A stretch of DNA of 64,000 nucleotides, from NCBI GenBank assembly GCA_050951845.1, contig JBMNJV010000001.1, forward strand, positions 372,001-436,000, given 5' to 3'. The notes under the pieces were generated by a model, which was not told the origin of the DNA, searched no databases, and saw nothing but the letters and a program-made list of their open reading frames with translations. Numbering within the stretch: position 1 is the first letter of the stretch; each line of letters begins with the position of its first letter. This document shows, piece after piece, positions 25,675-35,053 of the stretch. A program made the translations under genes and the position numbers. This DNA comes from UBA5436 sp050951845. Its GTDB lineage: Bacteria; Bacillota; Clostridia; Saccharofermentanales; DTU023.

Positions 25675-26994
25675 ATGAAACAATTTTATCCCAATATCCC
25701 GAAAATTGAATATGAAGGGGCGAAATCAAAGAATATGCTTGCCTTTAAGCATTACAACAAAGATGAAAAGGTTATGGGTAAGACCATGGCTGAACATTTG
25801 AGATTTGCTTTTGCTTACTGGCATGGTTCAAACTATGACGGAACTGATATGTTCGGTACAGGAACAATTGACCGGACTTATGGTGAAAATGAGGTGAGGT
25901 CCAGAGCCAAAGCAAAAGCGGATGCTTCTTTTGAATTAATGGATAAACTGGGTTTTGATTATTTTTGTTTCCACGATGTTGATATTTGTGAGCCAAGCCC
26001 TACATTATCGGAATTAAAAGAAAATGTGGCCTATATGACAGAATATCTCAAAGAGCATATGGACAGAACCGGTATTAAACTGGGCTGGGGAACCGCCAAT
26101 GTATTTAGTGCTCCCAGATATCAGCACGGAGCAGCAACTTCTCCATATTTGAACAGTTATGCAAGTGCTGCTTGTCAAGTCAAAAATGCACTTGATGCAA
26201 CCATTAAACTTGGCGGTATCGGCTATACATTCTGGGGAGGCCGTGAAGGATATGAGACTTTACTCAATACAGATATGGCCTTTGAGTTAGATAACCTTGC
26301 CCGTTTTTACAAAATGGCTGTTGAATATGGCAGAGCTCAGGGTTTCAAAGGAACATTCTATATTGAACCTAAACCGAAAGAGCCGACAATGCATCAATAT
26401 GATTTTGATGCCAGTACTGCAATTTCTTTTATTCAGAAATATGGGCTGCAAGATGACTTCAAATTGAACTTGGAAGGTAATCATGCAAGTTTAGCCGGAC
26501 ACACTTTTGAGCATGAAATCCGGGTAGCCAGAATTAACGGTTTATTAGGTTCTTTAGATGCCAATCATGCGGAAACGATGGTTGGCTGGGATACTGATGA
26601 ATTCCCGAAAGATGTAAGATCGGTTGCCCTCAGTATGTATGAAGTATTGAAAAACGGCGGTTTGGAATATGGTGTCATCAATTTTGATTCTAAATTACGC
26701 AGACCTTCAAGTGATGAATTGGATAATGCCATAGGGTTAATTTCCGGTATGGACACATTTGCTTTAGGTCTGAAACTTGCTGCGAAAATCATAGAGGATG
26801 GAAGAATTGATTCCTTTATCGAAGAAAGATATTCAAGTTATAACGAAGGCCTGGGCGCAAAAGTTGTTGCAGGTACAGCATCGTTAGAAGAGCTTGAGCA
26901 ATACGCTTTGAACCTGGAAGAAAAACCGTTGCCGTCCGGACGTCAGGAGTATCTTAACGCAATTATTAATGATTTAATGTGTGCAGGATTATAA
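25675..26994 (+). CDS. xylA: Xylose isomerase
   Basis: 439-residue class II xylose isomerase converting D-xylose to D-xylulose in the cytoplasm. Hallmarks in order are YFCFHDVDI, YTFWGGREGYETLLNTD, FYIEPKPKEPTMHQYDFD, KLNLEGNHASLAGHTFEHE and LLGSLDANHAETMVGWDTDEFP, holding the catalytic His-Asp pair and both metal sites; the length is standard. AAGGAG precedes the ATG. It stands between two terminators, so it is a single-gene unit. D-xylulose could go to the xylulokinase at 12854 since no kinase is directly adjacent. Confidence 0.96.
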   Translation: MKQFYPNIPKIEYEGAKSKNMLAFKHYNKDEKVMGKTMAEHLRFAFAYWHGSNYDGTDMFGTGTIDRTYGENEVRSRAKAKADASFELMDKLGFDYFCFHDVDICEPSPTLSELKENVAYMTEYLKEHMDRTGIKLGWGTANVFSAPRYQHGAATSPYLNSYASAACQVKNALDATIKLGGIGYTFWGGREGYETLLNTDMAFELDNLARFYKMAVEYGRAQGFKGTFYIEPKPKEPTMHQYDFDASTAISFIQKYGLQDDFKLNLEGNHASLAGHTFEHEIRVARINGLLGSLDANHAETMVGWDTDEFPKDVRSVALSMYEVLKNGGLEYGVINFDSKLRRPSSDELDNAIGLISGMDTFALGLKLAAKIIEDGRIDSFIEERYSSYNEGLGAKVVAGTASLEELEQYALNLEEKPLPSGRQEYLNAIINDLMCAGL

Positions 26995-26999
26995 AACAC

Positions 27000-27043
27000 G
27001 GAAATCGGCTATCCGATTCTGATGGTTTCGGATAGCTGATTCC
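27000..27043 (+). terminator. Hairpin after xylA
   Basis: GGAAATCGGCTATCCGA and TCGGATAGCTGATTCC form arms with one G-T pair and one bulge around an 11-base loop; followed by TTACATATTTT. Likely terminator, with a modest U tail. Confidence 0.65.
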
Positions 27044-27168
27044 TTACATATTTTGATTAGACAATAGAAAAACCTGATTCCTTGTTTGATAAAAACATGG
27101 CATAAAAATATTTGCAATTGATATTTATATCTGAAATAAGAATTCAAGATAATTAAAGAACTTAACTT

Positions 27169-27369
27169 ATGAATTTTTTAATTACCTTGAATTTTTTTAT
27201 GCCATTGTTTCTCGATAATCTTGTCTTCTATTATTTGTTTTTGTTATTGTTGATTTTAATATTAAATGGAATGATAATTTTATATAAATGTAAAATAGGA
27301 AAAAATGCTGAAAAAACTGTATTCTTAAAATCAGAAAACAAGATTAAAAAAGAGAGGCTGAAAAAATGA
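27169..27369 (+). CDS. Small hydrophobic protein, doubtful
   Basis: 66 codons from ATG 27169, giving one long hydrophobic stretch (about residues 3-40) followed by a basic tail (KNAEKTVFLKSENKIKKERLKK), like a single-pass membrane peptide. The stop overlaps the aldose 1-epimerase start as ATGA, which could give translational coupling. Against it: no convincing ribosome site, very AT-rich DNA and no family I recognise. It could be a chance open frame in the galM leader. Confidence 0.3.
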   Translation: MNFLITLNFFMPLFLDNLVFYYLFLLLLILILNGMIILYKCKIGKNAEKTVFLKSENKIKKERLKK

Positions 27370-28406
27370 ATATTACGAAACAAACTCTTTTCGAAGATCA
27401 GGGCAGACAAGTCAGTCAATATACTTTATCCAATAATTCGGGTATGACGATGGAAGTCCTGGATTTAGGTTGTGTAATCCGGTCGCTTTATGTTCCTGAT
27501 CGTAACGGCAAACCGACCGATATTGTTCTGGGTCATCAGGATCCGAAAGTATATTTAACTAATCCCGGATATTTCGGTGCGGTAGTCGGTCGTTCTGCCA
27601 ATCGGATCAATCGTGGCAAATTTACCTGGCAAGGTGAAACGATTCAATTGGAAGTCGGAGCAAAAGGGCATCATTCACATGGCGGTTCAGAAGGGTTTTC
27701 GAAAAAAATCTGGCAATGTGCCGATGATCAGGAAAAACTTATTTTTAAATTGGACAGCCCGGACGGCGAAGGTAATTATCCCGGTGAAGTTACATGTTAT
27801 GTGAGTTATGATTTGACGGACTCCAATGAATTGGTGATTGACTACAAAGTAACAACTCCGGATCTGAGTTTGGCAAACTTGACCAATCATTCCTATTTTA
27901 ATCTGAACGGAGACGGCTCATCGACAATTCTCAATCATTATCTCAAAATAAATGCGGAGCAATTTACCGAAGTAGATTCAGCGATTATTCCAACCGGAAA
28001 TTTCTTAGCGGTCGAAGCTACACCATTGGATTTCAGAGAATTTAAAACCATTGGTGAAGATATTGAGGCTGACTATGAACAATTGAAACTATGTAACGGT
28101 TTTGACCATAATTATGTTTTAACAGACAAATCTCCGGTTGATGCAGTTGCTTATTCGCCAGATACAGGAATCCAGCTTGAAATGACAACGAATAGTCCCG
28201 GTGTTCAGCTGTACACCGGCAATTCCATTGCCGAAGGTCTGATCGGAAAAACCGGTCAAACTTATAAAATCAGAAGCGGATTCTGTCTTGAAACTCAATT
28301 TTTCCCCGACGCTTTGAATCATCCGGAATTCTTACAACCAATTGTAACAAAGGATAAACCCCAAGAATTCACCACCACATTCAAATTTTCCGTCAGAGAG
28401 AAGTAA
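27366..28406 (+). CDS. galM: Aldose 1-epimerase (mutarotase)
   Basis: 346-residue galactose mutarotase-family enzyme that interconverts alpha and beta anomers of aldoses, useful before isomerases. Recognisable blocks are VIRSLYVPDRNGKPTDIVLG, GAVVGRSANRI, GHHSHGG (catalytic His), LTNHSYFNLNG (second His), LCNGFDHNYVL and the Glu in SGFCLETQFFPDALNHPEF. GAGAGG precedes the ATG. It lies between xylA and a ribulokinase-like FGGY gene, fitting a role in xylose or arabinose use. Confidence 0.93.
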   Translation: MNITKQTLFEDQGRQVSQYTLSNNSGMTMEVLDLGCVIRSLYVPDRNGKPTDIVLGHQDPKVYLTNPGYFGAVVGRSANRINRGKFTWQGETIQLEVGAKGHHSHGGSEGFSKKIWQCADDQEKLIFKLDSPDGEGNYPGEVTCYVSYDLTDSNELVIDYKVTTPDLSLANLTNHSYFNLNGDGSSTILNHYLKINAEQFTEVDSAIIPTGNFLAVEATPLDFREFKTIGEDIEADYEQLKLCNGFDHNYVLTDKSPVDAVAYSPDTGIQLEMTTNSPGVQLYTGNSIAEGLIGKTGQTYKIRSGFCLETQFFPDALNHPEFLQPIVTKDKPQEFTTTFKFSVREK

Positions 28407-28784
28407 CAAATAAAAAAAAGATGAAAAAATGGCATCTGGTCAGAGCCGGCTTTGTAATCGATTTAGCTAATATTGATATATTCGGTAAACCGGAAAATGA
28501 ATTTTGCAACATTTCTTATATGTGCCGACAAATTGTCTTTGATTAGTTATTCATGATAAAATCCAATGAAAGACAGATGTTTAAACAATTGAAATTTTAT
28601 CTCAAAAGATAAATTTAGTTAAGTAGAATATTTTTATTACTGATTGCGAATTATAAAATTAAGTAATCTGTCATTTCGCATAGTATTACATTTCATTAAA
28701 ACGCTAAATTCTATCTTTTTAATTGATCTGTTGCCGAATCGTTAAAAGTAAGCCTAGAAGAGTAAAGGAAGGTGAAATAAAAAT
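28407..28784. other. Gene-free 378 bp after galM
   Basis: AT-rich region with no clear terminator, RNA gene or coding potential. Several weak promoter-like boxes exist (for example TTGAAA near 28585) but none is convincing; it presumably holds the promoter for the kinase at 28785. Confidence 0.3.
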
Positions 28785-30395
28785 ATGAGTAAAATCAACG
28801 AAATTCAAAACGGTAGAACGGCTTTAGGAATAGAGCTGGGTTCATCAAGAATTAAAGCGGTATTGATTGATTTCGACGGTCAGATTTTGGCTCAGGGTAA
28901 TCATTCATGGGAAAATCAACTTGTTGACGGAATTTGGACATATGCTTTGCCTGATGTCTGGGCAGGAATCAGGAACAGTTATCAGGATTTGGCCAAAGAT
29001 GTAGAAACCAAGTATGGCATCGAATTGACCACTTTCGGCTCAATCGGTATTTCTGCGATGATGCATGGTTATCTGCCTTTTGATAAAAACAATGAATTAT
29101 TGACTCCTTTCAGAACGTGGCGTAATACGATGACGGAAGATGCCACCGGAATATTGATCAAAGAATTTGATTTCAATATTCCGCAACGCTGGAGCATTGC
29201 TCATCTCTATCATGCTATTTTGAATCAAGAAAGTCATGTCAGGGAGATTGATTATTTTACCACATTGTCAGGTTATGTACATTGGCAATTAACGGGCGAA
29301 AAAGTGTTGGGAGTAGGCGATGCTTCCGGTATGTTCCCGATTTCCGATTTAACAAATGATTATGATCAGCAAATGATTGAAAAATTTGATGCTCTGATTG
29401 CTGAACAGAATTTTTCATGGCAATTAGCGGACATTTTACCCAAGGTTTTGGGTGCAGGCGAAACGGCAGGATGTTTAACTGAAGCCGGGGCTAAGTTGCT
29501 GGACCCCAGCGGTAAACTGGAAGCAGGAATTCCCATGGCTCCGCCGGAAGGAGATGCCGGAACCGGCATGGTGGCAACTAACAGTGTCTTGAAACGTACC
29601 GGCAACGTCAGTGCAGGCACCTCTATCTTTGCCATGATAGTTCTGGAACATTCATTGACAAAAGTTCATGAAGAAATCGATATGGTGACTACACCGAGCG
29701 GTTCGCCTGTGGCAATGGTTCATTGTAATAATTGTACAAGTGATTTTGATGCCTGGGTCAGAGTATTTGAACAACTTTTCGTCAGATTGGGCTTGGATGT
29801 GTCTACGGGAAAACTATATCAAGAACTTTATTTATCGGCATTAGAGGGAGATAAAGATTGTGGCGGTATCATTACTCATAATTATGTCTCAGGCGAACAT
29901 ATTACCAAGTTTGAAGAAGGTCGTCCTTTAGTTGTGAGAACACCGGATGCCGACTTTAACCTGGCGAATTATATGCGGGCAATGCTGAATTCGACGATGG
30001 CAACCTTGCGCATCGGTATGGATATTTTAACTGAAGAAGAATCTGTAGAGATAGACAAAATGTTAGGTCACGGCGGTTTATTTAAAACAGAGCGTGTAGG
30101 GCAAACCTTGATGGCTAATGCTCTGAAAACTCCGATTTCCGTTATGGACAGTGCCGGTGAAGGTGGTGCGTGGGGCATGGCACTTTTAGCATTATTTTTG
30201 CTTGAAAGTCAATCGGAAGAAAAAGACAATACTGATCTGACTCTGGAAGAATTCCTGGAAGAACGAGTATTCAGCAAACAAAAATCCGTGACCATTGAAC
30301 CTAATTCGGAAGATATGCAGGGCTTCGATCAGTTCTTGGCTAAATACAAGGCTTCCCTGGCTATTCAAAGAGCAGCAGTTGAAGCATTAAAATAG
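28785..30395 (+). CDS. FGGY kinase, Bacteroides-type L-ribulokinase-like
   Basis: 536-residue FGGY kinase. The sequence (LGIELGSSRIKAVLIDFDGQ, ENQLVDGIWTYAL, MMHGYLPFDK, FRTWRNTMT, PQRWSIAHLYHAIL, HCNNCTSDFDAW) matches the pattern I recall for the xylulokinase-like AraB used in Bacteroides arabinose operons, which differs from the classical B. subtilis/E. coli AraB. Catalytic Asp is Asp257 in PEGDAGTGMV. The likely reaction is ATP-dependent phosphorylation of L-ribulose, complementing the AraA at 41994; no other AraB is in the window. The assignment rests on remembered family features, so specificity is moderate confidence. Confidence 0.75.
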   Translation: MSKINEIQNGRTALGIELGSSRIKAVLIDFDGQILAQGNHSWENQLVDGIWTYALPDVWAGIRNSYQDLAKDVETKYGIELTTFGSIGISAMMHGYLPFDKNNELLTPFRTWRNTMTEDATGILIKEFDFNIPQRWSIAHLYHAILNQESHVREIDYFTTLSGYVHWQLTGEKVLGVGDASGMFPISDLTNDYDQQMIEKFDALIAEQNFSWQLADILPKVLGAGETAGCLTEAGAKLLDPSGKLEAGIPMAPPEGDAGTGMVATNSVLKRTGNVSAGTSIFAMIVLEHSLTKVHEEIDMVTTPSGSPVAMVHCNNCTSDFDAWVRVFEQLFVRLGLDVSTGKLYQELYLSALEGDKDCGGIITHNYVSGEHITKFEEGRPLVVRTPDADFNLANYMRAMLNSTMATLRIGMDILTEEESVEIDKMLGHGGLFKTERVGQTLMANALKTPISVMDSAGEGGAWGMALLALFLLESQSEEKDNTDLTLEEFLEERVFSKQKSVTIEPNSEDMQGFDQFLAKYKASLAIQRAAVEALK

Positions 30396-30425
30396 AAAAA
30401 CCGTAATGCTTGGTTGTTTGAATTA

Positions 30426-30446
30426 CAATCGGAATATTTCCGGTTG
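30426..30446 (+). repeat. Small hairpin after the ribulokinase-like gene
   Basis: CAATCGGAA-TAT-TTCCGGTTG: nine-bp stem with one G-T pair and a 3-base loop, 30 bp after the stop. No T run follows; may be a 3'-end stabiliser in front of the hairpin at 30477. Confidence 0.45.
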
Positions 30447-30476
30447 CAGCCGCATGTTTGTCAGAAAAAACCGTTT

Positions 30477-30510
30477 GCAACTCAGTCACTTGAGTTGCTG
30501 CAGTTTCTTT
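30477..30510 (+). terminator. Probable terminator after the ribulokinase-like gene
   Basis: GCAACTCA (30477-30484) pairs with TGAGTTGC (30491-30498) around a 6-base loop, followed by the T-rich GCAGTTTCTTT. The 300-bp region to the next gene holds nothing else clear; TACAAT near 30560 may be the -10 of the next promoter but lacks a good -35. Confidence 0.5.
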
Positions 30511-30704
30511 CCGTTGCTGATTTTCAGTAACCGTTGATCTGTCAAATAAAGATTTTGTGTGCTACAATTAAATGAAATTTTATACTAAAAAATTTTGCAG
30601 AGAAATGCGGAAAATCATCAAAGCTGCATAGTAACTGTAATGAACCAGATAATTGCAGAATAATTATTACTGCTGAAAAACCGCAGGAAATTTTAGGAGG
30701 ATTT

Positions 30705-31973
30705 ATGAAAACATTAGCTGTGCGTTTGTATGGAAAGAATGATTTGCGATTGGAAGAGTTTGAATTGGCTCCTTTAAAAGATAATGAAATCAGAGTTAAA
30801 AATGTAACTGACAGCATTTGTATGAGCTCATATAAAGCAGCAAATCAGGGTGCTGACCATGTACGTGTACCTGACGATATTGCAGAAAATCCGGTTATTG
30901 TGGGGCATGAGATTTGCGGCGAGATCGTTGAAGTCGGCAAAGATTGGGAAGGTAAATATCATGTAGGCGATAAATTTGTCGTCCAGCCTGCTCACAATAA
31001 AAACGGTTCACTCGAAGCTCCCGGATATTCCTACACACAATATGGCGGTGATGCAACATACGGCAATATGCCTGCTGAAATCATGGAAATGGACTGCTTG
31101 TTGCCATATGACGGAGAAGCATTTTTCGCTGGTTCTCTGACCGAACCGGTCAGTACGGTAATCGGCGGTTTCAATTCTCTTTACCATCATACTGAAAAAG
31201 GATCATATGATCATGTAATGGGCATGAAAGAAGATGGAAATTTAGCATTAATTGCTTCAGTCGGTCCGATGGGCTTATCGGCAATCGCTTATGTTTTCGC
31301 CATGGCACGGGAAGGTAAAAAAGCAAAACGCGTTTTAGTTACGGATATTAATCAAGAAAGACTTGATCGTGCAGAGAGTATTTATACGCCGGCAACAGCT
31401 GAAGAATTAGGCTTCGAATTGAAATATATGAACACTTCAGGTGATGATGCTGTGGCAAGAATGATGGCATTTACCGATGATGAAGGTTATGACGATATAG
31501 TTATTTTTGCACCGGTTCCGGCTTTAATCCAGCAATCTCAAGCTATGCTGCGTTATGACGGTTGCATCAATTTCTTTTCCGGTCCTTCCGATACTGCATT
31601 CTCAGTACCGATCAATATGTATGACGTTCACTATAACAATCATCATTTAGTCGGTAATTCCGGCGGCAACAATGAAGACTTACGTGAAGCGACCAGATTG
31701 ATTTCCGAAGGAAAACTTGATGTAGCACCGATGGTTACCCATATTTTAGGTCTGGATGATGTAGCCTATGTCACAAATAATGTGCCGGCTATTCCGGGTG
31801 GCAAAAAAATGGTATATCCGCACTGTAAGATCGAATTGACTGCGATTGAAGATTTTGCAGAAAAAGGTAAAACGGATAAACGTTTTGCTGATCTGGCGGA
31901 AATCATGTCGAGAAGTAATCAGATATGGAATGCCGAAGCCGAAAAATATGTTTTGGAAAACTTCGCAATATAG
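30705..31973 (+). CDS. Zinc-type medium-chain dehydrogenase, L-sorbose-1-phosphate reductase-like
   Basis: 422-residue medium-chain dehydrogenase/reductase. GROES-like domain: VKNVTDSICMSSYKAANQG (the Cys is the catalytic-zinc ligand candidate), IVGHEICGEIVEVG (His-Glu motif) and VGDKFVVQPA. Rossmann part: LIASVGPMGLSAIAYVFAMA and VLVTDINQERLDRAESI. Length above 400 and the overall pattern fit the SorE-like group that reduces ketose 1-phosphates to polyol phosphates with NAD(P)H. AGGAGG precedes the ATG. No sorbose-specific PTS is nearby, so the substrate may be a different ketose (phosphate). Confidence 0.82.
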   Translation: MKTLAVRLYGKNDLRLEEFELAPLKDNEIRVKNVTDSICMSSYKAANQGADHVRVPDDIAENPVIVGHEICGEIVEVGKDWEGKYHVGDKFVVQPAHNKNGSLEAPGYSYTQYGGDATYGNMPAEIMEMDCLLPYDGEAFFAGSLTEPVSTVIGGFNSLYHHTEKGSYDHVMGMKEDGNLALIASVGPMGLSAIAYVFAMAREGKKAKRVLVTDINQERLDRAESIYTPATAEELGFELKYMNTSGDDAVARMMAFTDDEGYDDIVIFAPVPALIQQSQAMLRYDGCINFFSGPSDTAFSVPINMYDVHYNNHHLVGNSGGNNEDLREATRLISEGKLDVAPMVTHILGLDDVAYVTNNVPAIPGGKKMVYPHCKIELTAIEDFAEKGKTDKRFADLAEIMSRSNQIWNAEAEKYVLENFAI

Positions 31974-32034
31974 CGATATCAAATAATCTAAGATTTTTGG
32001 AGATTTGCGATATATAAAACTCATTAAACTTTAA

Positions 32035-32065
32035 TTGACATAAATTTGATGTTTTGTCAGATAAT
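32035..32065 (+). promoter_or_regulatory. Candidate promoter of the subtilase gene
   Basis: Perfect TTGACA at 32035-32040 and GATAAT at 32060-32065 with a long 19-bp spacer. Transcription would begin only about 13 bases before the GTG start, leaving just room for the ribosome site. Confidence 0.4.
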
Positions 32066-32084
32066 TTATTGAGCAGGGGTTATA

Positions 32085-34994
32085 GTGAAAAAAATTCTAA
32101 TAGCAATATTGATGTTTCTGATAATTTTTTTGCTATGTATAACTCTTGCTCATTTTATGTTGAAAGATTTTGGTCCTGTCAGTTCACAAGCAGTTGTTTA
32201 CAGCAGTGAAGCTGATCAGCCTTATCGTTCGGAGCTTCCTGCAGAAGAAAATATTATAGTGGATCCGGTAAGCGGGCGCAAATTTCTGAAAGGAGAAATA
32301 CTGCTGTTCTCTAAAAAAAATACGACCAAACAACAGGTTGAAGACCTGATATCCCGGTATAATGGAGAAATTATAGAACATCTTGAAGAGATGCAGCTAT
32401 ATAGAATATCTTTTTCCGATTATGAGGACTATGCAGCAATAGATAAATTATTGACTGTTTTGAATAATTCAAACTTTTTTGAGATTGTGAATCTCAATGA
32501 AGTGATTGAGTATGAAACTAAGTTCCTGATTCCCGATGATCCGTGGTATGAAGATGAAACAGTTAAAGAAGAATGGACAGAAAAGCCTAGAGGCAGAAAT
32601 TGGGGCGTGGAAGCGATTCGCGCACCTCAGGCATGGGCGAAAATTGATAATGATACAAAAGCAAGTTTAGGTATCATTGATTCTTCTTTAGAAAACAACT
32701 CTGCAGATTTAAAAGAAGTGGTTCATCTGGAGCAAGCGGTAACTGATAATAAAAGTTCGACATCCGATCACGGTATGCATGTCGCCGGAACAATGGCGGC
32801 AACGTTCAATAATAAAAAGGCTATTTCAGGAATTTGCACCAATAATAAGTTAATTAGCGGCAAGCTTAACAGTACAACCTTTGGTATTTTAGCGCTGATT
32901 AATAAAATGGTAGTGGATGAGAAAGTGAAAGCTATTAATTATTCTGCCGGTTTCGGGTATGAATTAATTTTTGCTGCTCAAAAAGGTGTAACAAAAGCAA
33001 TAGATGTTATCAATTCTGCTCAAAGTCAAGCTGAAACAGGCTTAAAAAATCTTGTAGATAACGGTTATGATTTTTTACTCTGTGTTGCGGCAGGAAATAC
33101 CTCGAATGAGCAATTTTTTAAAGATGAAAGCAGTGAATATGGCTATACTTGGTATAATAAATGGGATATTCCGCCTCAATATAATTCTCAAGAACTTGAA
33201 TCAATTTTATCTGATGCAAAATGGTCTAATCAATTTGCCGGAATTAGCAATGAAAATGTAAGTTCCCGCATTGTTGTGGTGGGTTCGGTAGGTCTTCATC
33301 AGAATTCAGGACTATTTTATTCAAGTTTTTCGGAAGTAGGTGAAAGGGTAGATGTTGTCGCACCGGGCGAGAGGGTTTACAGCTTGTCTTGGGACGGTAA
33401 AATTGTACCAAAAGATGGTACATCTATGGCAGCACCACATGTTAGCGGTTTAGCAGGATTATTGTTACAGCTGAATCCGGATTTAACCGGACCCCAGTTA
33501 AAGAACATAATTATCAATACAGCAACCGGTGATTATAAGTACGATGCGACACATGGTAAACCGTTAATACAAGCTGATGCAGCGGCAGATATTGCACTCA
33601 ATACGGAAAGCGATGAAAATATTCCGATTATATCAGGTAAAAAAGCCGGTTTGGATTTATGCTTTGTGATTGATACTACGAGATCAATGGAAGATGATAT
33701 CGCAGATGTAAAAGACAGTATTTCGGATATTATTACAGCAGTTCAAAATAAATCTGAAAACTATAGAATTGCATTTGTATCTTATCGGGATTTTCCGGAG
33801 AGAACCGGTGATACTGCTGATTATCCCTCGAAAATATTAATGCCGTTCACAAATAATGCCGGGGTAATTTCTCAAAGTTTGGATGAAGTAGGTTTAGGCT
33901 ATGGAGGTGATGATCCGGAAACAGTATTTTCCGGTTTAATGACAGCTTGCAGAATGAATTGGCGGGACAACAGTTCCAGGTTTATTATTCTGATGGGTGA
34001 TGCACCTGCTCTGGATCCCGAACCTAATACAAACTATACTTATGATGATATCTTAAATGTTCTCAAGACTAATTCAATCTCGATCGATCAAGAACACTCG
34101 ACAGTAGATACGGTTTTACCGGATCAAAATTTTTGGTCGGTATACTCGATTGTGATCGGCGATAATGAAGAAGCTTTAGATTTCTTAAAAAACTTGGCGG
34201 AAGATACCGGAGGATCTTATACAAAAGTTTTGGAATCTTCTGAGGTATCAGGTGCGATTATTGAAACAGTTGATTCTTTTGAAATTAAAGAAAATATAGC
34301 AACAACTTTAATGTTGGATAAAGGATTGAGCGGGTATTCTGTAAGTGTTATCGATGGGCAAGGTAATTATATTGCCAGTGCTCCGGTATCTGATGAAGGT
34401 AAAGTTCAATTCGATAATTTATCAAGCAACAGCTATTACCATTGGCAGTGTGGAATGGCTAAAGGAACAATCAGTATTTCAGAAACAGGAGGGGTTATAA
34501 ATATGTCAACTTCAGGCGTTATCTTGACAACAATTATCAAGTACATCTCAAATACTTTTATTTATATTCTATTGGCTGTTATTGTTGTATTACTGATAAC
34601 CCTTTTGGTTGTAGTTTTATCTTTACTCAAAAAACGTTCTTTGATTAAATTTGCTTATCCGAAAAAATCCGATCGTCGTCAGTTAGTCAAAGATTATAAT
34701 ATAAAAATTTTGACTGAAAAACGTGTTAAAAAAGATAAAAAACAACTAAAAAAAGATAAAAAACATCAACAAAAAGGTGTTAATCAAGCAGTCGGACATT
34801 ATAATAATCCACAAACAGTGCATCAATCCGGATCGAGCTCTGATACCGGCAAACAAAATGTATCGAAAGCAGTTCAACAATTTCAATTGGATCAAGAAGC
34901 AAACAAACGACGAATTCATTTTTGTGGAAATTGCGGCAATAAGGTTGATGCCAATGATGAATATTGCAGAACATGTGGAGAAATAATCAAATAA
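32085..34994 (+). CDS. Membrane subtilase with vWA domain and cytoplasmic zinc ribbon
   Basis: 969 residues in an unusual order: N-terminal signal anchor (about 4-27); I9-like propeptide region (about 65-145); S8 subtilisin domain (about 170-500) with catalytic Asp199 in IIDSSL, His229 in DHGMHVAGT, oxyanion Asn338 in AAGNTS and Ser447 in GTSMAAPHVSG; von Willebrand A domain (about 525-740) with MIDAS-like DTTRSM (Asp530); a small beta domain; transmembrane helix (about 823-847); Lys-rich cytoplasmic stretch; and a C-terminal zinc ribbon (Cys947, Cys950, Cys961, Cys964). GTG start with AGGGG upstream. It is probably an outward-facing protease-sensor. It is not a sugar gene and has its own promoter; the next gene is a HAD phosphatase 59 bp away. 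Exact function unknown. Confidence 0.85.
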   Translation: MKKILIAILMFLIIFLLCITLAHFMLKDFGPVSSQAVVYSSEADQPYRSELPAEENIIVDPVSGRKFLKGEILLFSKKNTTKQQVEDLISRYNGEIIEHLEEMQLYRISFSDYEDYAAIDKLLTVLNNSNFFEIVNLNEVIEYETKFLIPDDPWYEDETVKEEWTEKPRGRNWGVEAIRAPQAWAKIDNDTKASLGIIDSSLENNSADLKEVVHLEQAVTDNKSSTSDHGMHVAGTMAATFNNKKAISGICTNNKLISGKLNSTTFGILALINKMVVDEKVKAINYSAGFGYELIFAAQKGVTKAIDVINSAQSQAETGLKNLVDNGYDFLLCVAAGNTSNEQFFKDESSEYGYTWYNKWDIPPQYNSQELESILSDAKWSNQFAGISNENVSSRIVVVGSVGLHQNSGLFYSSFSEVGERVDVVAPGERVYSLSWDGKIVPKDGTSMAAPHVSGLAGLLLQLNPDLTGPQLKNIIINTATGDYKYDATHGKPLIQADAAADIALNTESDENIPIISGKKAGLDLCFVIDTTRSMEDDIADVKDSISDIITAVQNKSENYRIAFVSYRDFPERTGDTADYPSKILMPFTNNAGVISQSLDEVGLGYGGDDPETVFSGLMTACRMNWRDNSSRFIILMGDAPALDPEPNTNYTYDDILNVLKTNSISIDQEHSTVDTVLPDQNFWSVYSIVIGDNEEALDFLKNLAEDTGGSYTKVLESSEVSGAIIETVDSFEIKENIATTLMLDKGLSGYSVSVIDGQGNYIASAPVSDEGKVQFDNLSSNSYYHWQCGMAKGTISISETGGVINMSTSGVILTTIIKYISNTFIYILLAVIVVLLITLLVVVLSLLKKRSLIKFAYPKKSDRRQLVKDYNIKILTEKRVKKDKKQLKKDKKHQQKGVNQAVGHYNNPQTVHQSGSSSDTGKQNVSKAVQQFQLDQEANKRRIHFCGNCGNKVDANDEYCRTCGEIIK

Positions 34995-35053
34995 GCTTTT
35001 AATGATGTACAATCGAATGCCGGAAATAAACAAAAATTAATAAAGGGAAAACT

